From: Sphingobium cloacae
GTDB taxonomy: Bacteria > Pseudomonadota > Alphaproteobacteria > Sphingomonadales > Sphingomonadaceae
Reading direction: 5' to 3'
Assembly (NCBI RefSeq): GCF_002355855.1
Contig: NZ_AP017655.1
Span: forward strand, 1,178,001 to 1,242,000
DNA length: 64,000 nucleotides
The position numbers were made by a program, and so were the translations under genes. Shown in pieces: positions 36,019 to 45,449 of the stretch (position 1 is its first letter; each line of letters starts with the position of its first letter). Under the pieces are notes generated by a model. That model saw only the letters and a program-made list of their open reading frames with translations. It searched no databases and was not told where the DNA came from.

Positions 36019-36291
36019 TGAGGGTGACGGAGGGAGCATCTTTGCGCCATGTTCTGCCATTAGAAGCCATACGACTCGTTCCGATAAGCGGACACTTATG
36101 CAAGGCCATTTTCGTTGAGTGGAGAGGGTAGCACTACTCAAATCAGCGCCATTCTATTGAAATTTCTACTATTTATGGCCTTTATGGAAATCCCCTATAA
36201 GCCAGCAATGATACGGAAAACGCATATCGCGCTCGCTGTCTCCTCGCGATGTATTTAACGGCGCACCGCTAAAAGGATTTCCGGCAGGCAA

Positions 36292-36713
36292 TCAATCCGG
36301 TCTACTAGCGATGTATTCTTCTTTAATTCTTAGAAGAGCCAAGGCGTTAAAGCACATTCTATAGAATGTGTAGCAACTTTCTTGCAACGCCATTATTGAA
36401 GAGGCAAGCATAACCTTCGGGATAATGTGAGCGGCGCTTAATGCTACGCCCATACTACTAGGGCAAGAAACGACGATGTCGTGCTGAACCCCTCTAAGGA
36501 AATTTGGCACTGAAAATGAAAGCATCTGAATAAGCAGGGTGGCAACGCAGAGCAGGCTTAGCGGAATGAAATAAGCAACATTGAATCTAAAATATACAGC
36601 CAATTGTCGAATTACTTTTATGTCATCGCGGTCCTCAGCATAAAGTGGCTTCGGCAAACCGCCCACGCTTTCTAACGCAATAGGAAACATAGCTGCGAAA
36701 GCGAAGCCAATTA
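36292..36713 (-). pseudogene. 3' part of disrupted four-helix membrane protein gene (gene B)
   Basis: After the IS5-family insertion the frame resumes at the TA duplication (36712-36713) as IGFAFAAMFPIALESVGG and continues to a stop at 36292. It includes two more hydrophobic segments (about FNVAYFIPLSLLCVATLLIQMLSF and AAHIIPKVMLASSIMAL). Joined to 37562-37753 this gives a protein of 203 residues with four predicted helices and a small soluble loop (KPLYAEDRDDIKVIRQL). Base composition is clearly AT-richer than the flanks. I recognise no family. The 273 bp on its left, up to the relaxase stop, are AT-rich and show no gene. Confidence 0.72.
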
Positions 36714-37495
36714 GGTTTCGTGGACAAAGGGTATCCAGAGTTTGACTGACACGAGCGCTACGAAGCCGAGGTATGATTCTTTGGTTTTATCGTAGCGGGT
36801 CGCGATGCGCCGCCAGTTCTTGAGTTTGTTGAACAGGCGTTCGATCAGGTTGCGCCATTTGTATTTCGCGCGGTCGTGCGGGGCGGGATTGCGCCGGTTG
36901 ACCTTGGCAGGGATCACCGCCTCGACACCCGCCGCCTCGATCTCTTCGCGGATCGCATCGGCATCGTAGCCCCGGTCGGCCAGGAAGGCCTTGATCCGGT
37001 CGGTTATCATACGGAACAGTGGGGCGAAGCCCTGCACATCGTGCGCCTGTCCGGGTGTCAGCACGAAGCCGAGGGGGAGGCCCCTGGCATCGCACCTTGC
37101 GTGGAGCTTCGTCGTGAAGCCGCCTCGCGATCGGCCAAGCGCCTCGGTTTGCTGAGTCCCCTTTTTATGCCGACGGCACAATGATGTGCCCGGACCACCG
37201 TGCTGTCGATCATGTCGGCGGCCGCGTCGCGCCCCGCCAGTTCGGCCAGCGTCTCGAGCATGGCATCGAACACGCCGGTCGTGACCCATCGTCGATAGCG
37301 CCGGAACACGCTGTTCCACTTGCCATACTCGTCCGGCAGGTGCCGCCATTGCGCGCCGGTCCGCGCAATCCACATCATGCCCTCGAAATAAGGGCGATTA
37401 TCCTGCGCCGGGCGGCATCCACGACCGTGCTCAGGCGGCAGCAGCGGCCCGATCACTTCCCATTCTTCGTCCGTAACGCCGATCCGCTCGCCCAA
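36711..37495 (-). CDS. IS5-family transposase made by programmed frameshift
   Basis: Two overlapping frames encode a DDE transposase. The first (MGERIGVTDEEWEVIGPLLPPE... DMIDSTVVRAHHCAVGIK) runs from a TTG at 37495, preceded by GGAGG, and contains the first catalytic Asp. The second (KKGTQQTEALGRSRGGFTTKLHA... ADRGYDADAIREEIE... YKWRNLIERLFNKLKNWRRIATRYDK) has the remaining Asp and Glu. They join at an A5G4 slippery run (37157-37167 region). The stop codon is completed by the flanking TA. Confidence 0.85.
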
Positions 37496-37561
37496 GGCTG
37501 CCTCCAAAAGCCAGCCTTGAATCAGCGACCGAGTCCCCAGTCAAGCTTTGTCCACGAAACC
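36714..37561 (-). mobile_element. IS5-family element (IS427-like), inserted in gene B
   Basis: Element of 848 bp with terminal repeats GGTTTCGTGGACAAAG at both ends (right copy inverted). It is flanked by a TA duplication (36712-36713 and 37562-37563). Removing it and one TA restores the reading frame of the interrupted gene exactly. Confidence 0.88.
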
Positions 37562-37753
37562 TAGGATCGACAAAGCGGTAACAATAACCGATATATTATC
37601 ATCACTCAGGTTGTTAACAAAAATAGCAATAAATATCGCTAAAATAGTTTGACCGAAGAGGCGCTTTTTATGCCCCTCGGGCATAAGCGTTTGCTCATTG
37701 CGATACGTACTATAATTGTCAGTGACAATTTTCCAGAGCCTATTGCTTCTCAC
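37562..37753 (-). pseudogene. 5' part of disrupted four-helix membrane protein gene (gene B)
   Basis: A GTG start at 37753 overlaps the stop of the restored gene A (GTGA, 37750-37753). It encodes a hydrophilic N-terminus of about 30 residues (KIVTDNYSTYRNEQTLMPEGHKKR), a first helix (LFGQTILAIFIAIFVNNL) and the start of a second (ISVIVTALSIL), where the IS5 element interrupts it. As it stands the ORF ends 7 codons into the IS. AGGA lies 8 nt before the GTG. The partner fragment is at 36292-36713. Confidence 0.72.
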
Positions 37754-37816
37754 TGTCTAAGTCCTGGGGTAACTATATCGTCCAAAACCCTCGTTATTTC
37801 TCTTTGAACAGAATCG
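37750..37816 (-). pseudogene. Severed 3' end of gene A
   Basis: Once the IS5/IS110 composite and one TA are removed, the gene A frame continues here for 22 residues (YDSVQREITRVLDDIVTPGL...) to a TGA at 37750-37752 that overlaps the GTG start of gene B by 4 nt. This clean in-frame ending next to a second start supports the reconstruction and indicates translational coupling of A and B. Confidence 0.7.
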
Positions 37817-37826
37817 TAGGGTCAGG

Positions 37827-39205
37827 ACTTCTGTGGTTGCCGCCCGTGATGCAAGAGGGTTTTGACCTTCTGAACTGGTGATCGAGTGCGGTCTTCTGTC
37901 AGGCCTTGATTACGGCGCTTTCGAAGGCCGCTGGCCGGTATGGTGATCAGCGGATCAGGTCCAAATCTCATTGGCGAGCTTATCACTCAGAGTCCTGAAC
38001 TGGTTTTCCTGATCCAGATCTGTTCGATCATTTTGCCCATTCGGGTCGTTGCCTTCTCACACCCCTTTCATCCAACCTGCCTAGGTTTGCCTTATCAGGC
38101 AGCCATGACCGGCGTCGGATTCCTGTAATCTTCATTCTTGGTCAGCATGGCCCAGATCTGGCGTGCCATTTTGTTGGCCAATGCGATGGCGACCAGCATG
38201 CGCGGCTTGCGGGCCATCATGCGTGCAAGCCATGAGCTTTCCGGGATCGACTTGCGTCCCATCCAATTCAATCGCGACATCGCGCCAATGATCAGCATTT
38301 GCCGGATGTCGCTCTGGCCAGCCTTGGTGATCCGCCCAAGCCGTTCCTTACCGCCTGATGAAAACTGTCGCGGGACCAATCCAAGCCAGGCCGCAAAGTC
38401 GCGGCCATTGTTAAAGGTCGCCATTTCAGGCGCAAAGGTCTCCACTGCCATCGCCACTAGCGGACCGACGCCAGGCATGGTTTGCAATCGCTTCGATATC
38501 GGCGTGGTGGCTGCGAGTTCCTTGATCTTTGCGGTCTTTGTATCAATCCAACCACTGAGCGCCGCGACCTGATCGAGCATCGCGAGGCACTCCTCGCGCA
38601 TCAAAGTCGGCAAATCACTATTGGGCGCCTCCAGGATCGCGCCAATGCGGCTGACGTGCTGAATGCCCTGAGGAACGATATGCCCGAACTCATACAAGGC
38701 TGCCCGCAAGGCGTTCACTGTCTCTGTCCGCTGACGTACAAGGCGCTGGCGTGATCGATACAGGATCGCCGCGCTCTGCTGAGCCACGCTCTTGGGTTCG
38801 ACAAAGCGCATCTCGGGCCGTTGAGCCGCCACCACAATCGCTTCGGCATCGGCTGCGTCGTTCTTCTGCCGCTTCACAAATGGCCGCACATAGCGTGGCG
38901 CGATCAGCCTGACCTCGTGACCAAATCCGCTCAACAAACGGGCCCAGTAATGGGCACTACCGCACGCCTCCATGACGACCACGGCAGCTGAGTGTTGAGC
39001 CATGAACACGCTAAAGGCCTGCCGCGACAGCTTGCGTTGAAACAGTATCTCGCCGTTCATCGACGCCCCGTGAATCTGGAAAACAGACTTCGCCAGGTCC
39101 ACACCAATCATCGTATCGATACTCATGGTTGCCGTCCTCTCTGTGCGTAGCTTGAACCAAAATTATGCTGGCACATCGTGATGCCGTCAGGGAGGGCGGC
39201 AACCA
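37827..39205 (-). mobile_element. IS110-family element inside the IS5 left repeat
   Basis: Element of 1379 bp placed between AGGGTCAGG and CCCCAT of the IS5 repeat, so both edges are fixed by the disrupted sequence. Sub-terminal complementary segments TGGTTGCCGCCC (left) and GGGCGGCAACCA (right end) are present. No target duplication is evident, which is normal for IS110. The long non-coding stretch 37827-38094 downstream of the transposase gene would hold the element's end and possible guide RNA. Confidence 0.85.
38095..39126 (-). CDS. IS110-family transposase
   Basis: DEDD recombinase of 343 residues. It has an N-terminal RuvC-like DEDD domain (MIGVDLAKSVFQIHG, VVVMEACGSAHYWARLL, KNDAADAEAIVVAAQRPEMRFVEPK) and a C-terminal transposase-20 domain with the Ser-containing helix-hairpin-helix (LQTMPGVGPLVAMAVETF... 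FAAWLGLVPRQFSSGGKERLGRITKAG). It looks full length and may be active. Some IS110 relatives use an RNA bridge encoded in the element's non-coding end. Confidence 0.93.
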   Translation of the reverse strand: MSIDTMIGVDLAKSVFQIHGASMNGEILFQRKLSRQAFSVFMAQHSAAVVVMEACGSAHYWARLLSGFGHEVRLIAPRYVRPFVKRQKNDAADAEAIVVAAQRPEMRFVEPKSVAQQSAAILYRSRQRLVRQRTETVNALRAALYEFGHIVPQGIQHVSRIGAILEAPNSDLPTLMREECLAMLDQVAALSGWIDTKTAKIKELAATTPISKRLQTMPGVGPLVAMAVETFAPEMATFNNGRDFAAWLGLVPRQFSSGGKERLGRITKAGQSDIRQMLIIGAMSRLNWMGRKSIPESSWLARMMARKPRMLVAIALANKMARQIWAMLTKNEDYRNPTPVMAA

Positions 39206-39212
39206 CCCCATC

Positions 39213-39979
39213 TCATTGATTGATCCAGAAGATGACGGTGGCAGCGAGGGCGATGGCGGAGAAGAAGGCCGTAGGGCAGCGATCGTAGCGGGTGGCGACG
39301 CGGCGCCAGTCTTTGAGGCGGCCGAACATGATCTCGATGCGGTTACGCCTTTTGTAGCGGCGCTTGTCGTACTTGACGGCCTTGTTCCGGGATTTCCGGC
39401 CCGGGATGCAGGGCGTGATGCCTTTTTCCTGCAAGGCATCACGGAACCAGTCGGCATCATAGCCACGATCAGCGAGCAACCATTGGGCTTTGGGAAGCTC
39501 GTCGAGCAGAGCGGCGGCGCCGATATAATCGCTGACCTGGCCGGCGGTCATGAAGAAGCTGAGCGGGCGACCATTCGCATCCGTGACGGCATGAAGCTTG
39601 GTGTTCATGCCGCCCTTCGTGCGGCCGATCAGGCGCCCCGCATCCCCTTTTTTACTCGCAGGCTGGAAGCCGTGCGGTGGGCCTTGAGATAGGTCGCGTC
39701 GATCATGATCGTCTTGCGATCAGGAGCTTGGGGCCCAGCCAGGCCTTCCATCATCCTCAGGAAGATGCCCTTGTCGCCCCACCGCTTCCAGCGGTTGTAC
39801 AGCGTTTTGTGCGGCCCGTAATCCTTCGGTGCATCCCGCCAGCGCAGCCCGTTGCGATTGACGAAGATGATCCCGCTCAACACCCGTCGATCGTCCACCC
39901 TCGGCCTGCCATGGCTCTTCCGAAAATACGGCTCCAGCCGCGCCATCTGCTCGTCCGTCAGCCAGTACAGGTCGCTCAA
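39213..39979 (-). CDS. IS5-family transposase made by programmed frameshift
   Basis: The N-terminal frame (MSDLYWLTDEQMARLEPYF... KTIMIDATYLKAHRTASSLRVKKG) starts at a TTG (39979) with GAGGAG 7 nt upstream. The C-terminal frame (MNTKLHAVTDANGRPLSFFMTAG... LLADRGYDADWFRDALQ... YKRRNRIEIMFGRLKDWRRVATRYD) gives the rest of the DDE domain. They join at an A6G4 slippery run (39644-39653). Both halves are intact. Confidence 0.85.
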
Positions 39980-40042
39980 ATCCAGTCTCCTCACGGAGCC
40001 TGAATCAGATCGCGACGCTCACATCAATGGGGCCTGACCCTA

Positions 40043-40905
40043 GTCTAGCAACCCATTTGACGGCACATGCACCGAGAGCGGAAACTTAGTCGACACGTTG
40101 CTGTCGCCTAGCAAATAGACAGTGTACTGATGGCCGTCCTGCCGCATCAATACCGTGCAGCCCGCAATATATTCATCATCAATGTCCATCAGGTCACCCT
40201 GCGACATTATATTTGCAAGTGCGGCTTTGCGAGCCTCTAATGAACCTTTAACGTGCGGCACTAGTCCCTTAACGTCTTTCTCGAAATTGTCCCCATACTC
40301 AGAGCCACGAACCGCAAATATGCCAGTGCTAGAAAATAGACTTTTGCTACCTAACTTTTTACCTGGCCTGTTCAACGTAACTTTAAGTTCAACAGGAGTT
40401 CCGTTGTCCAGTTCATGGCGAATATTGGTAAATGATTTAGAACGAACCACAAATTCGTTTGATTGTAAAACCTTGGAGATGAACTTGCACAGGCCATCGT
40501 AGTCGCCATAGTTGCCTAGATATTGGCTCCCGATAACTATTCGACCATCGGCCTATGATCCACTACGTAGTGAAACGTTCGTAGATTTAGGCTATCCGCA
40601 TCGATGGTGCCTACTTTCGTATTACGATATTCTTGTCCGTAGTAGGCCCCTTCAAACCGACCAAATATACGGGTAGGAGATATATCTGTCGCTTTTAAAA
40701 GCGGAATTATGTCGCCCTGCTTTATTAGATGGATTGCAGATTCATCTTTAAAATCGATAGGATAGGTGTCGCGCAACCTCGCCGCTAACTTCGAAAATTC
40801 GTTAGCAGTAAAGCCTGTCTCTTCACTATCCGGCTCTCCGCGTTTTCGTTTAACGAGGTAATGAAATGAAGCAGTGACCTGATTTGCACGCTGTTTCTTG
40901 GCCAT
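40043..40905 (-). pseudogene. Gene A: unrecognised cytosolic protein, frameshifted and cut by IS5
   Basis: ATG at 40905 (MAKKQRANQVTASFHYLV) gives an open frame to a TAG at about 40537. A second frame carries on without a gap from about 40546 (GRIVIGSQYLGNYGDYDGLCKF) to the IS5 junction at 40043. One missing nucleotide near 40546 explains the break. With the severed tail at 37750-37816 the intact product would be about 310 residues, soluble and mixed alpha/beta, with no signal peptide or membrane helix. No domain or catalytic motif was recognised. The gene is AT-richer than the flanks and is followed by the membrane gene B with a 4-nt overlap. The 195 bp upstream, to the next IS, show no gene and should hold the promoter. 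Confidence 0.7.
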
Positions 40906-41100
40906 TCTGTCCCCCCTAAAAGCCCCGTCAGCATAGTTTTTCCGGATCGGGAGACAAGGGCGAAACTAAGAAGCAAAAGAGGTTATGGCGCTGTTGCGTT
41001 CTATTATTGGCCCGGTTGTACTCAGCCTTGGTGCCTGTTGCGTATACCCAATGGATATGACCTGTGAAGCGCGATGTATCGCTTCAATGGGGGTTGCTAG

Positions 41101-41946
41101 CGCGTAGACTCATTACGCCGCGCACCAGATGCGAGCGCAGATGAGCTTGATGGCGGCGAGGAAGTTGGCTGGGTCCTTGTCGTAGCGTGTCGCGATGCCG
41201 CGGAACTGTTTGATGCGATTGAAGAAGCGCTCGACGAGGTTTCGCTGTTTGTAGAGCCAGGGCGAGAAGGCGAAGCGTTGTTTGCGGTTTGACCTGTTGG
41301 GAATGTTGGCCCAGACGTTCCTTGCTGCAGCGGCATCGCGGATGGCGTTGCTGTCATATCCTTTATCTCCCAGCAGGGTCGCGCCCTCGGGAATGGCTTT
41401 GATCAGCGCCTCAGCTTCACAGGCGTCATGGACCTGCCCGCCGGTCAGTCTCAGGCTGACAGGGCGTCCGTGAGCATCGACAAGAGCATGGAGTTTGCTG
41501 GTGAGGCCGCCCCGGGAACGTCCCATGCCACGATCGCAACTTCCCCCTTTTTGCCCGTCGCACCATTTTGGTGGACGCGCATGCAGGTGGAATCGATCAT
41601 TACGAGGTCGCCATCATATCCGGCAGAAACCGCTGCCAGAAGCCGGTCCCAGACCCCGGCTTTGCGCCAGCGGACGAACCGGTTGTAGCAGGTTGTCGAA
41701 GGTCCATAGCGCTCGGGCACTTCGGCCCATGTCGCTCCCGTGCGAAAGCGCCACATAATACCGTTGAGCACCCGACGATCATCAACCCGCGCCACACCGC
41801 GCGGCTTGTTCGGCAGCAACGGCTCGATAATCGCCCATTCCCGGTCTGTCAGTTCGTACCGCCGCCGTGCCATCAAAACCTCCATGCCGGGAGCCCTATG
41901 AATCACGAAAGCCAACAATCCTCAAGGCATTTTATGAGTTTACGGC
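41101..41946 (-). mobile_element. IS5-family element with CTAG target duplication
   Basis: Element of 846 bp with imperfect terminal repeats (CGCGTAGACTCATT at the left and the complement of GCCGTAAACTCATA at the right). CTAG flanks it on both sides (41097-41100 and 41947-41950). The next IS begins immediately to its right. Confidence 0.8.
41113..41873 (-). CDS. IS5-family transposase made by programmed frameshift
   Basis: The N-terminal frame starts at an ATG at 41873 (MARRRYELTDREWAIIEPLLP), with GGAGG 5 nt upstream, and contains DLVMIDSTCMRVHQNGATGKKG. The C-terminal frame (GMGRSRGGLTSKLHALVDAHG... LLGDKGYDSNAIRDAAAARN... YKQRNLVERFFNRIKQFRGIATRYDKD) completes the DDE domain. They meet at an A5G5 run (41543-41552). 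Confidence 0.85.
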
Positions 41947-41949
41947 CTA

Positions 41950-42794
41950 GGTTGGGGACTCATTTGCTCCACTCTGCGACGACGGCGACGAGAGCGATAG
42001 CGGCGAGATAGTTTTGGGCGTGTCGGTCATATCTGGTGGCGATGCGCCGCCAGTTTTTGAGGCGTCCGAAGAGCCTCTCGATGACGTTTCTCCTTCGATA
42101 GATACGCCGGTCGAGAGGATATGGTGTTCGGCGCGAAGCAGTTGAAGGGATCACGGCTTTGACGTTTCGGGCGGTCAGCCAGTTGCGCAAGCTGTCGGCG
42201 TCATAGGCTTTGTCGGCGAGGAGACGCCTTGGTGGAGCGACCGTACCGAGTAGCGGAATGGCGATGCTGATGTCTGCGATGTTGCCGGGTGTCAGGGTGA
42301 TGGCGACCGGTCGGCCGCGATCGTCGGCCAGGCAGTGGATCTTGCACGTCCTGCCGCCCCGTGAGCGACCGACCGCTTCTTCATACTCCCCCTTTTTGAG
42401 CCTGCCGCCGAACGGTGGGCTTTGACGTGGCTGCTATCTATCGACAGTTCTTTCGGCACAGGCCCCGATGCCGCGACCTTCTCGAAAAGGCGCTGCCAGA
42501 TGCGCCGCTGAGACCAGCGGTTGTAGCGGTTATAGATCGTTGTGGGCGGCCCATAAGCGGCGGGTACGTCGCGCCAGCGGCAGCCTGTCTTGAGCACGTG
42601 CAGGATGCCCGAAATCACCGTTCGATCGTCAACTCTCGGCTTGCCAGCTTTGCCATGCGGCAGATGTGGCTCAATCGCTAACCATGCCTCATCCGACAGC
42701 CAAAACAGATGGCGTGACATACTCTCTCCTGCACAAACTCACAGAGACAGGATATTTATCTCATAATATCAAACAGGTGTATAGGTTCTCAACG
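41950..42794 (-). mobile_element. IS5-family element abutting the previous IS
   Basis: About 845 bp. The ends carry a weak inverted repeat (GTTGGGGACTCAT at the left, complement of GTTGAGAACCTAT at the right) and TA on each side (41948-41949 and 42795-42796). Its left edge coincides with the target duplication of the neighbouring IS, so one inserted next to the end of the other. Edge positions are good to a few bases. Confidence 0.7.
41960..42720 (-). CDS. IS5-family transposase made by programmed frameshift
   Basis: The N-terminal frame from the ATG at 42720 (MSRHLFWLSDEAWLAIEPHLP... LSIDSSHVKAHRSAAGSK) joins at an A5G5 run (42388-42397) to a second frame (KGEYEEAVGRSRGGRTCKIHC... LLADKAYDADSLRNWLTARN... 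YRRRNVIERLFGRLKNWRRIATRYDRH). No stops interrupt either half. This is the fourth IS5-type transposase in 6 kb and differs in sequence from the other three. Confidence 0.83.
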
Positions 42795-42795
42795 T

Positions 42796-42823
42796 AATGC
42801 CGCGCGAGCAATGCCGCGCGAGC
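42796..42823. repeat. Two tandem 14-bp repeats
   Basis: AATGCCGCGCGAGC occurs twice head to tail. It lies in the short non-IS segment (42797-42920) that, before the IS21 insertion, was joined to the region upstream of the CopG-like gene. Two related sequences, GACATTCCGGGATC and GACATTACGGGATC, follow at about 42860 and 42902. Confidence 0.7.
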
Positions 42824-43035
42824 GGCAGCTATCTCCCCCTCCCGACTCCTAACCAGACATTCCGGGATCGGCCAACTCCTATCAAAACAGGAATCCATGA
42901 GGACATTACGGGATCATCAATGAGGATCAGCGTGCAATAGGCACCCCCTTCGTGGGGTGATCGGCGTGCAAAAAGGACCCCTTCATCCCGGGGATTTAGT
43001 CGGCCGACTGGTTTTGATCAGTTGGCGAGAACGGG

Positions 43036-44550
43036 ATGTTGATCGTGGAGACAGTGGTTCGGATTCGGCGTGAGCATGCAGGGGGGAAGGCGATCAAGGC
43101 GATCGCGCGCGACCTTCGTTTGTCGCGGAAGGTAGTCCGCAAGGCGATCCGGTCGCCGGAGGCGGCGTTCAACTATCAGCGCAAAGTCCAGCCGCTGCCG
43201 CGGATCGGTCCTTATCAGGATCGTCTCGATGCGCTGCTTGAGGAGAACGAGGGGCGCGGCCGCCGCGATCGGCTACGGATGACGCGTATCCATGACCTGC
43301 TGGTGCGCGAGGGGTTCGATGGATCCTATGATGCGGTGCGCCGCTATGCGGCGCGCTGGCGTGCTGCGCGGCGGAAGGATGCTGGCGAAGGCGCACCGGC
43401 GTTCATCCCGATGACCTTCCAGCCGGGTGAGGCCTACCAGTTCGACTGGAGCCACGAGGATGTGGAGATCGCCGGCAAGCCGATGCGGGTGAAGGTGGCG
43501 CATATGCGTCTCTGCGACTCGCGCGCACCCTATGTCCGGGCCTATCCGCGCGAGGGCCAGGAGATGCTGTTCGATGCCCATGCCCGGGCGTTCGCGTTCT
43601 TCGGCGGTGTGCCGCGACGCGGTATCTACGATAATATGAAGACGGCGGTGACGGCCGTGTTCACCGGCAAGGAGCGTGTGTTCAACCGCCGCTTCCTGAT
43701 CATGACCGATCATTACATGGTCGAGCCGACCGCCTGCTCGCCGGCGGCGGGATGGGAGAAGGGCCAGGTCGAGCAGCAGGTCCAGACGATCCGAGGCCGC
43801 TTCTTCCAGCCGCGACTCCGGTTCGCCAGCCTGGCCGAGCTCAACGGGTGGCTGGAGGCCGAGTGCCGGCGCTGGGCCGAGCATCATGCCCATCCCGAAC
43901 GCGGGGATATTACCGTCGCCGAGGCGCTGGATATGGAGCGACCGGCCCTGCAGCCGATCCTGGCACCGTTCGACGGCTTCCATGAGAGCGAGCATGCCGT
44001 CACCGGCACCTGCCTCATCAGCTTCGATCGCAACCGCTACTCGGTCATGTCGACGGCCGCACGCCGGACCGTTCAGGTGCGCTCCTATGCCGATCGCATC
44101 GTCATACGCTGCGGCGATGCGATCGTCGGGGAGCATGAGCGCCACTTCGGTCGGAACCGCACGATATACGATCCCTGGCATTATCTGCCGGTCCTCGCGC
44201 ACAAGCCCGGCGCGCTGCGTAACGGCGCACCGTTCCAGGACTGGGATCTGCCGCCCGCCCTGCACCGATTACGGCGAAGGCTCGGCACCGGGGACGAGGC
44301 CGATCGCAGGTTCGTGCGGGTCCTCTCGGCGGTGCTCACCGATGGCCTGGAGCCGGTAGAGGCTGCCGTGCGCGAAGCGTTGGCGAACGGAACGGCCAGC
44401 GACGAGCTGATCCTCAACATCCTCTCCCGGCGCCGCGAGCCGGCGACACCCCACAGCATCGTCACTTCGGAAGACCGGATGCTGCAGCATCCTCCGCTCG
44501 CCGACTGTGCCCGCTATGATCTGCTGCGAGGCTATGATGCAGCGGCATGA
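43036..44550 (+). CDS. istA: IS21 transposase IstA
   Basis: DDE/rve transposase of 504 residues. It has an N-terminal helix-turn-helix ([23 protein letters not shown]), then the catalytic core with acidic residues in [10 protein letters not shown] (about 140), [10 protein letters not shown] (about 199) and [12 protein letters not shown] (Glu about 242), and a beta-barrel C-terminal Mu-like domain. Its end overlaps the istB start. Confidence 0.95.
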   Translation: MLIVETVVRIRREHAGGKAIKAIARDLRLSRKVVRKAIRSPEAAFNYQRKVQPLPRIGPYQDRLDALLEENEGRGRRDRLRMTRIHDLLVREGFDGSYDAVRRYAARWRAARRKDAGEGAPAFIPMTFQPGEAYQFDWSHEDVEIAGKPMRVKVAHMRLCDSRAPYVRAYPREGQEMLFDAHARAFAFFGGVPRRGIYDNMKTAVTAVFTGKERVFNRRFLIMTDHYMVEPTACSPAAGWEKGQVEQQVQTIRGRFFQPRLRFASLAELNGWLEAECRRWAEHHAHPERGDITVAEALDMERPALQPILAPFDGFHESEHAVTGTCLISFDRNRYSVMSTAARRTVQVRSYADRIVIRCGDAIVGEHERHFGRNRTIYDPWHYLPVLAHKPGALRNGAPFQDWDLPPALHRLRRRLGTGDEADRRFVRVLSAVLTDGLEPVEAAVREALANGTASDELILNILSRRREPATPHSIVTSEDRMLQHPPLADCARYDLLRGYDAAA

Positions 44551-45265
44551 TATGATCGACACGATGCGCGGCCTCGGACTCAAGGGCATGGCGGCGGCGT
44601 TCGACGAGGCGGTCACCACCGGCCTCCAGCGCAAGCGCACCACCATGGAGATACTGACCGACCTGCTCCGTGCTGAGGCGACCCACCGGGATGCAGCCTC
44701 CATCCGCTATCGGATGACGGCTGCGAGGCTGCCCGTGGTGAAGGACCTGGAGCGGTTCAGCTTCGAGGGCACACCGATCAATGAGGAGATGATCCGCTCC
44801 CTTCACGATGGCTCCTTCCTCCCGCCTCGCCGCAATATCGTGCTGGTCGGCGGCACGGGGACAGGCAAGACCCACCTCGCCATCGCGATCACCGCCAATG
44901 TCGTGCGAAGGGGCGCTCGCGCCCGCTACTTCAACACCGTCGATCTGGTGACACGCCTCGAAGAGGAGACCCGGATCGGCAAAGGCGGGACCCTGGCGGC
45001 GCAGCTGTCGCGGCTCGATCTGATCGTGCTCGACGAGCTTGGATATCTGCCGTTCGCACGCTCGGGAGGGCAGTTGCTGTTCCACCTCATCAGCAAGCTT
45101 TATGAGCGCACCAGCGTCATCATCACCACCAACCTTGCCTTCGGCGAGTGGCCTACCGTCTTCGGGGATCCCAAGATGACTACGGCGCTGCTCGACCGCG
45201 TCACCCACCACTGCGATATCATCGAGACGGGCAACGACAGCTGGCGCTTCAAAAACCGCAGCTGA
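44534..45265 (+). CDS. istB: IS21 helper ATPase IstB
   Basis: AAA+ ATPase of about 243 residues, related to DnaC, that selects target DNA and activates IstA. Walker A is [14 protein letters not shown] (about 105) and Walker B is [12 protein letters not shown] (about 162). The start at 44534 (tandem ATGs) overlaps istA by 17 nt, the usual coupled arrangement. Confidence 0.95.
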   Translation: MMQRHDMIDTMRGLGLKGMAAAFDEAVTTGLQRKRTTMEILTDLLRAEATHRDAASIRYRMTAARLPVVKDLERFSFEGTPINEEMIRSLHDGSFLPPRRNIVLVGGTGTGKTHLAIAITANVVRRGARARYFNTVDLVTRLEEETRIGKGGTLAAQLSRLDLIVLDELGYLPFARSGGQLLFHLISKLYERTSVIITTNLAFGEWPTVFGDPKMTTALLDRVTHHCDIIETGNDSWRFKNRS

Positions 45266-45295
45266 CCGCTACCTTCGGCGCCTTCAAAAATCTAT

Positions 45296-45354
45296 CTTGC
45301 GCTGCGCGCGCCTCCGGTCGGGCTACGCCCGCCCTCCGCCGCACGCAGCGCAAG
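45296..45354. repeat. Hairpin at the 3' side of IS21
   Basis: CTTGCGCTGCG (45296-45306) and CGCAGCGCAAG (45344-45354) form a perfect 11-bp stem with a GC-rich 37-nt loop. It lies 30 bp after the istB stop, so it may terminate or insulate the IS transcript. Confidence 0.7.
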
Positions 45355-45449
45355 GCCATCTTCAACAAACCAACATCATATCCGAAAAAGGGGGTCCCTC
45401 TTCGACGCCGATCGGGGGTCCCTTTTGAACGCCGTTTGACAATCATCAA

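Larger units (their letters stand above)
37819..40040 (-). mobile_element. IS5-family element interrupted by IS110, inserted in gene A
   Basis: Ends carry the inverted repeat GGGTCAGGCCCCAT. The left copy is split by the IS110 element (37819-37826 and 39206-39211); the right copy is at 40027-40040. A TA target duplication flanks it (37817-37818 and 40041-40042). Without the IS110 it would be 843 bp. Its insertion gave gene A a premature stop at 40040-40042. Confidence 0.85.
42921..45441 (+). mobile_element. IS21-family insertion sequence
   Basis: Element of 2521 bp with an 8-bp target duplication ATCATCAA (42913-42920 and 45442-45449). The ends start TG and finish CA, with related multiple terminal repeats of the form GCGT-N-CAAAAGG-ACCCC on both sides, as in IS21. 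It carries istA and istB, both intact. Confidence 0.93.

Noticed and set aside
40040..40450. Separate 136-residue gene starting at a GTG at 40450
   Set aside because: The frame stays open about 95 nt further upstream with matching composition, there is no ribosome site at the GTG, and it reads as the continuation of gene A after a one-base shift.
36292..40905. Identification of the A/B gene pair as Kiwa
   Set aside because: Sizes and helix count are similar, but gene order is reversed and no DUF4868-like or KwaA-like motif could be read, so only the layout analogy is kept.
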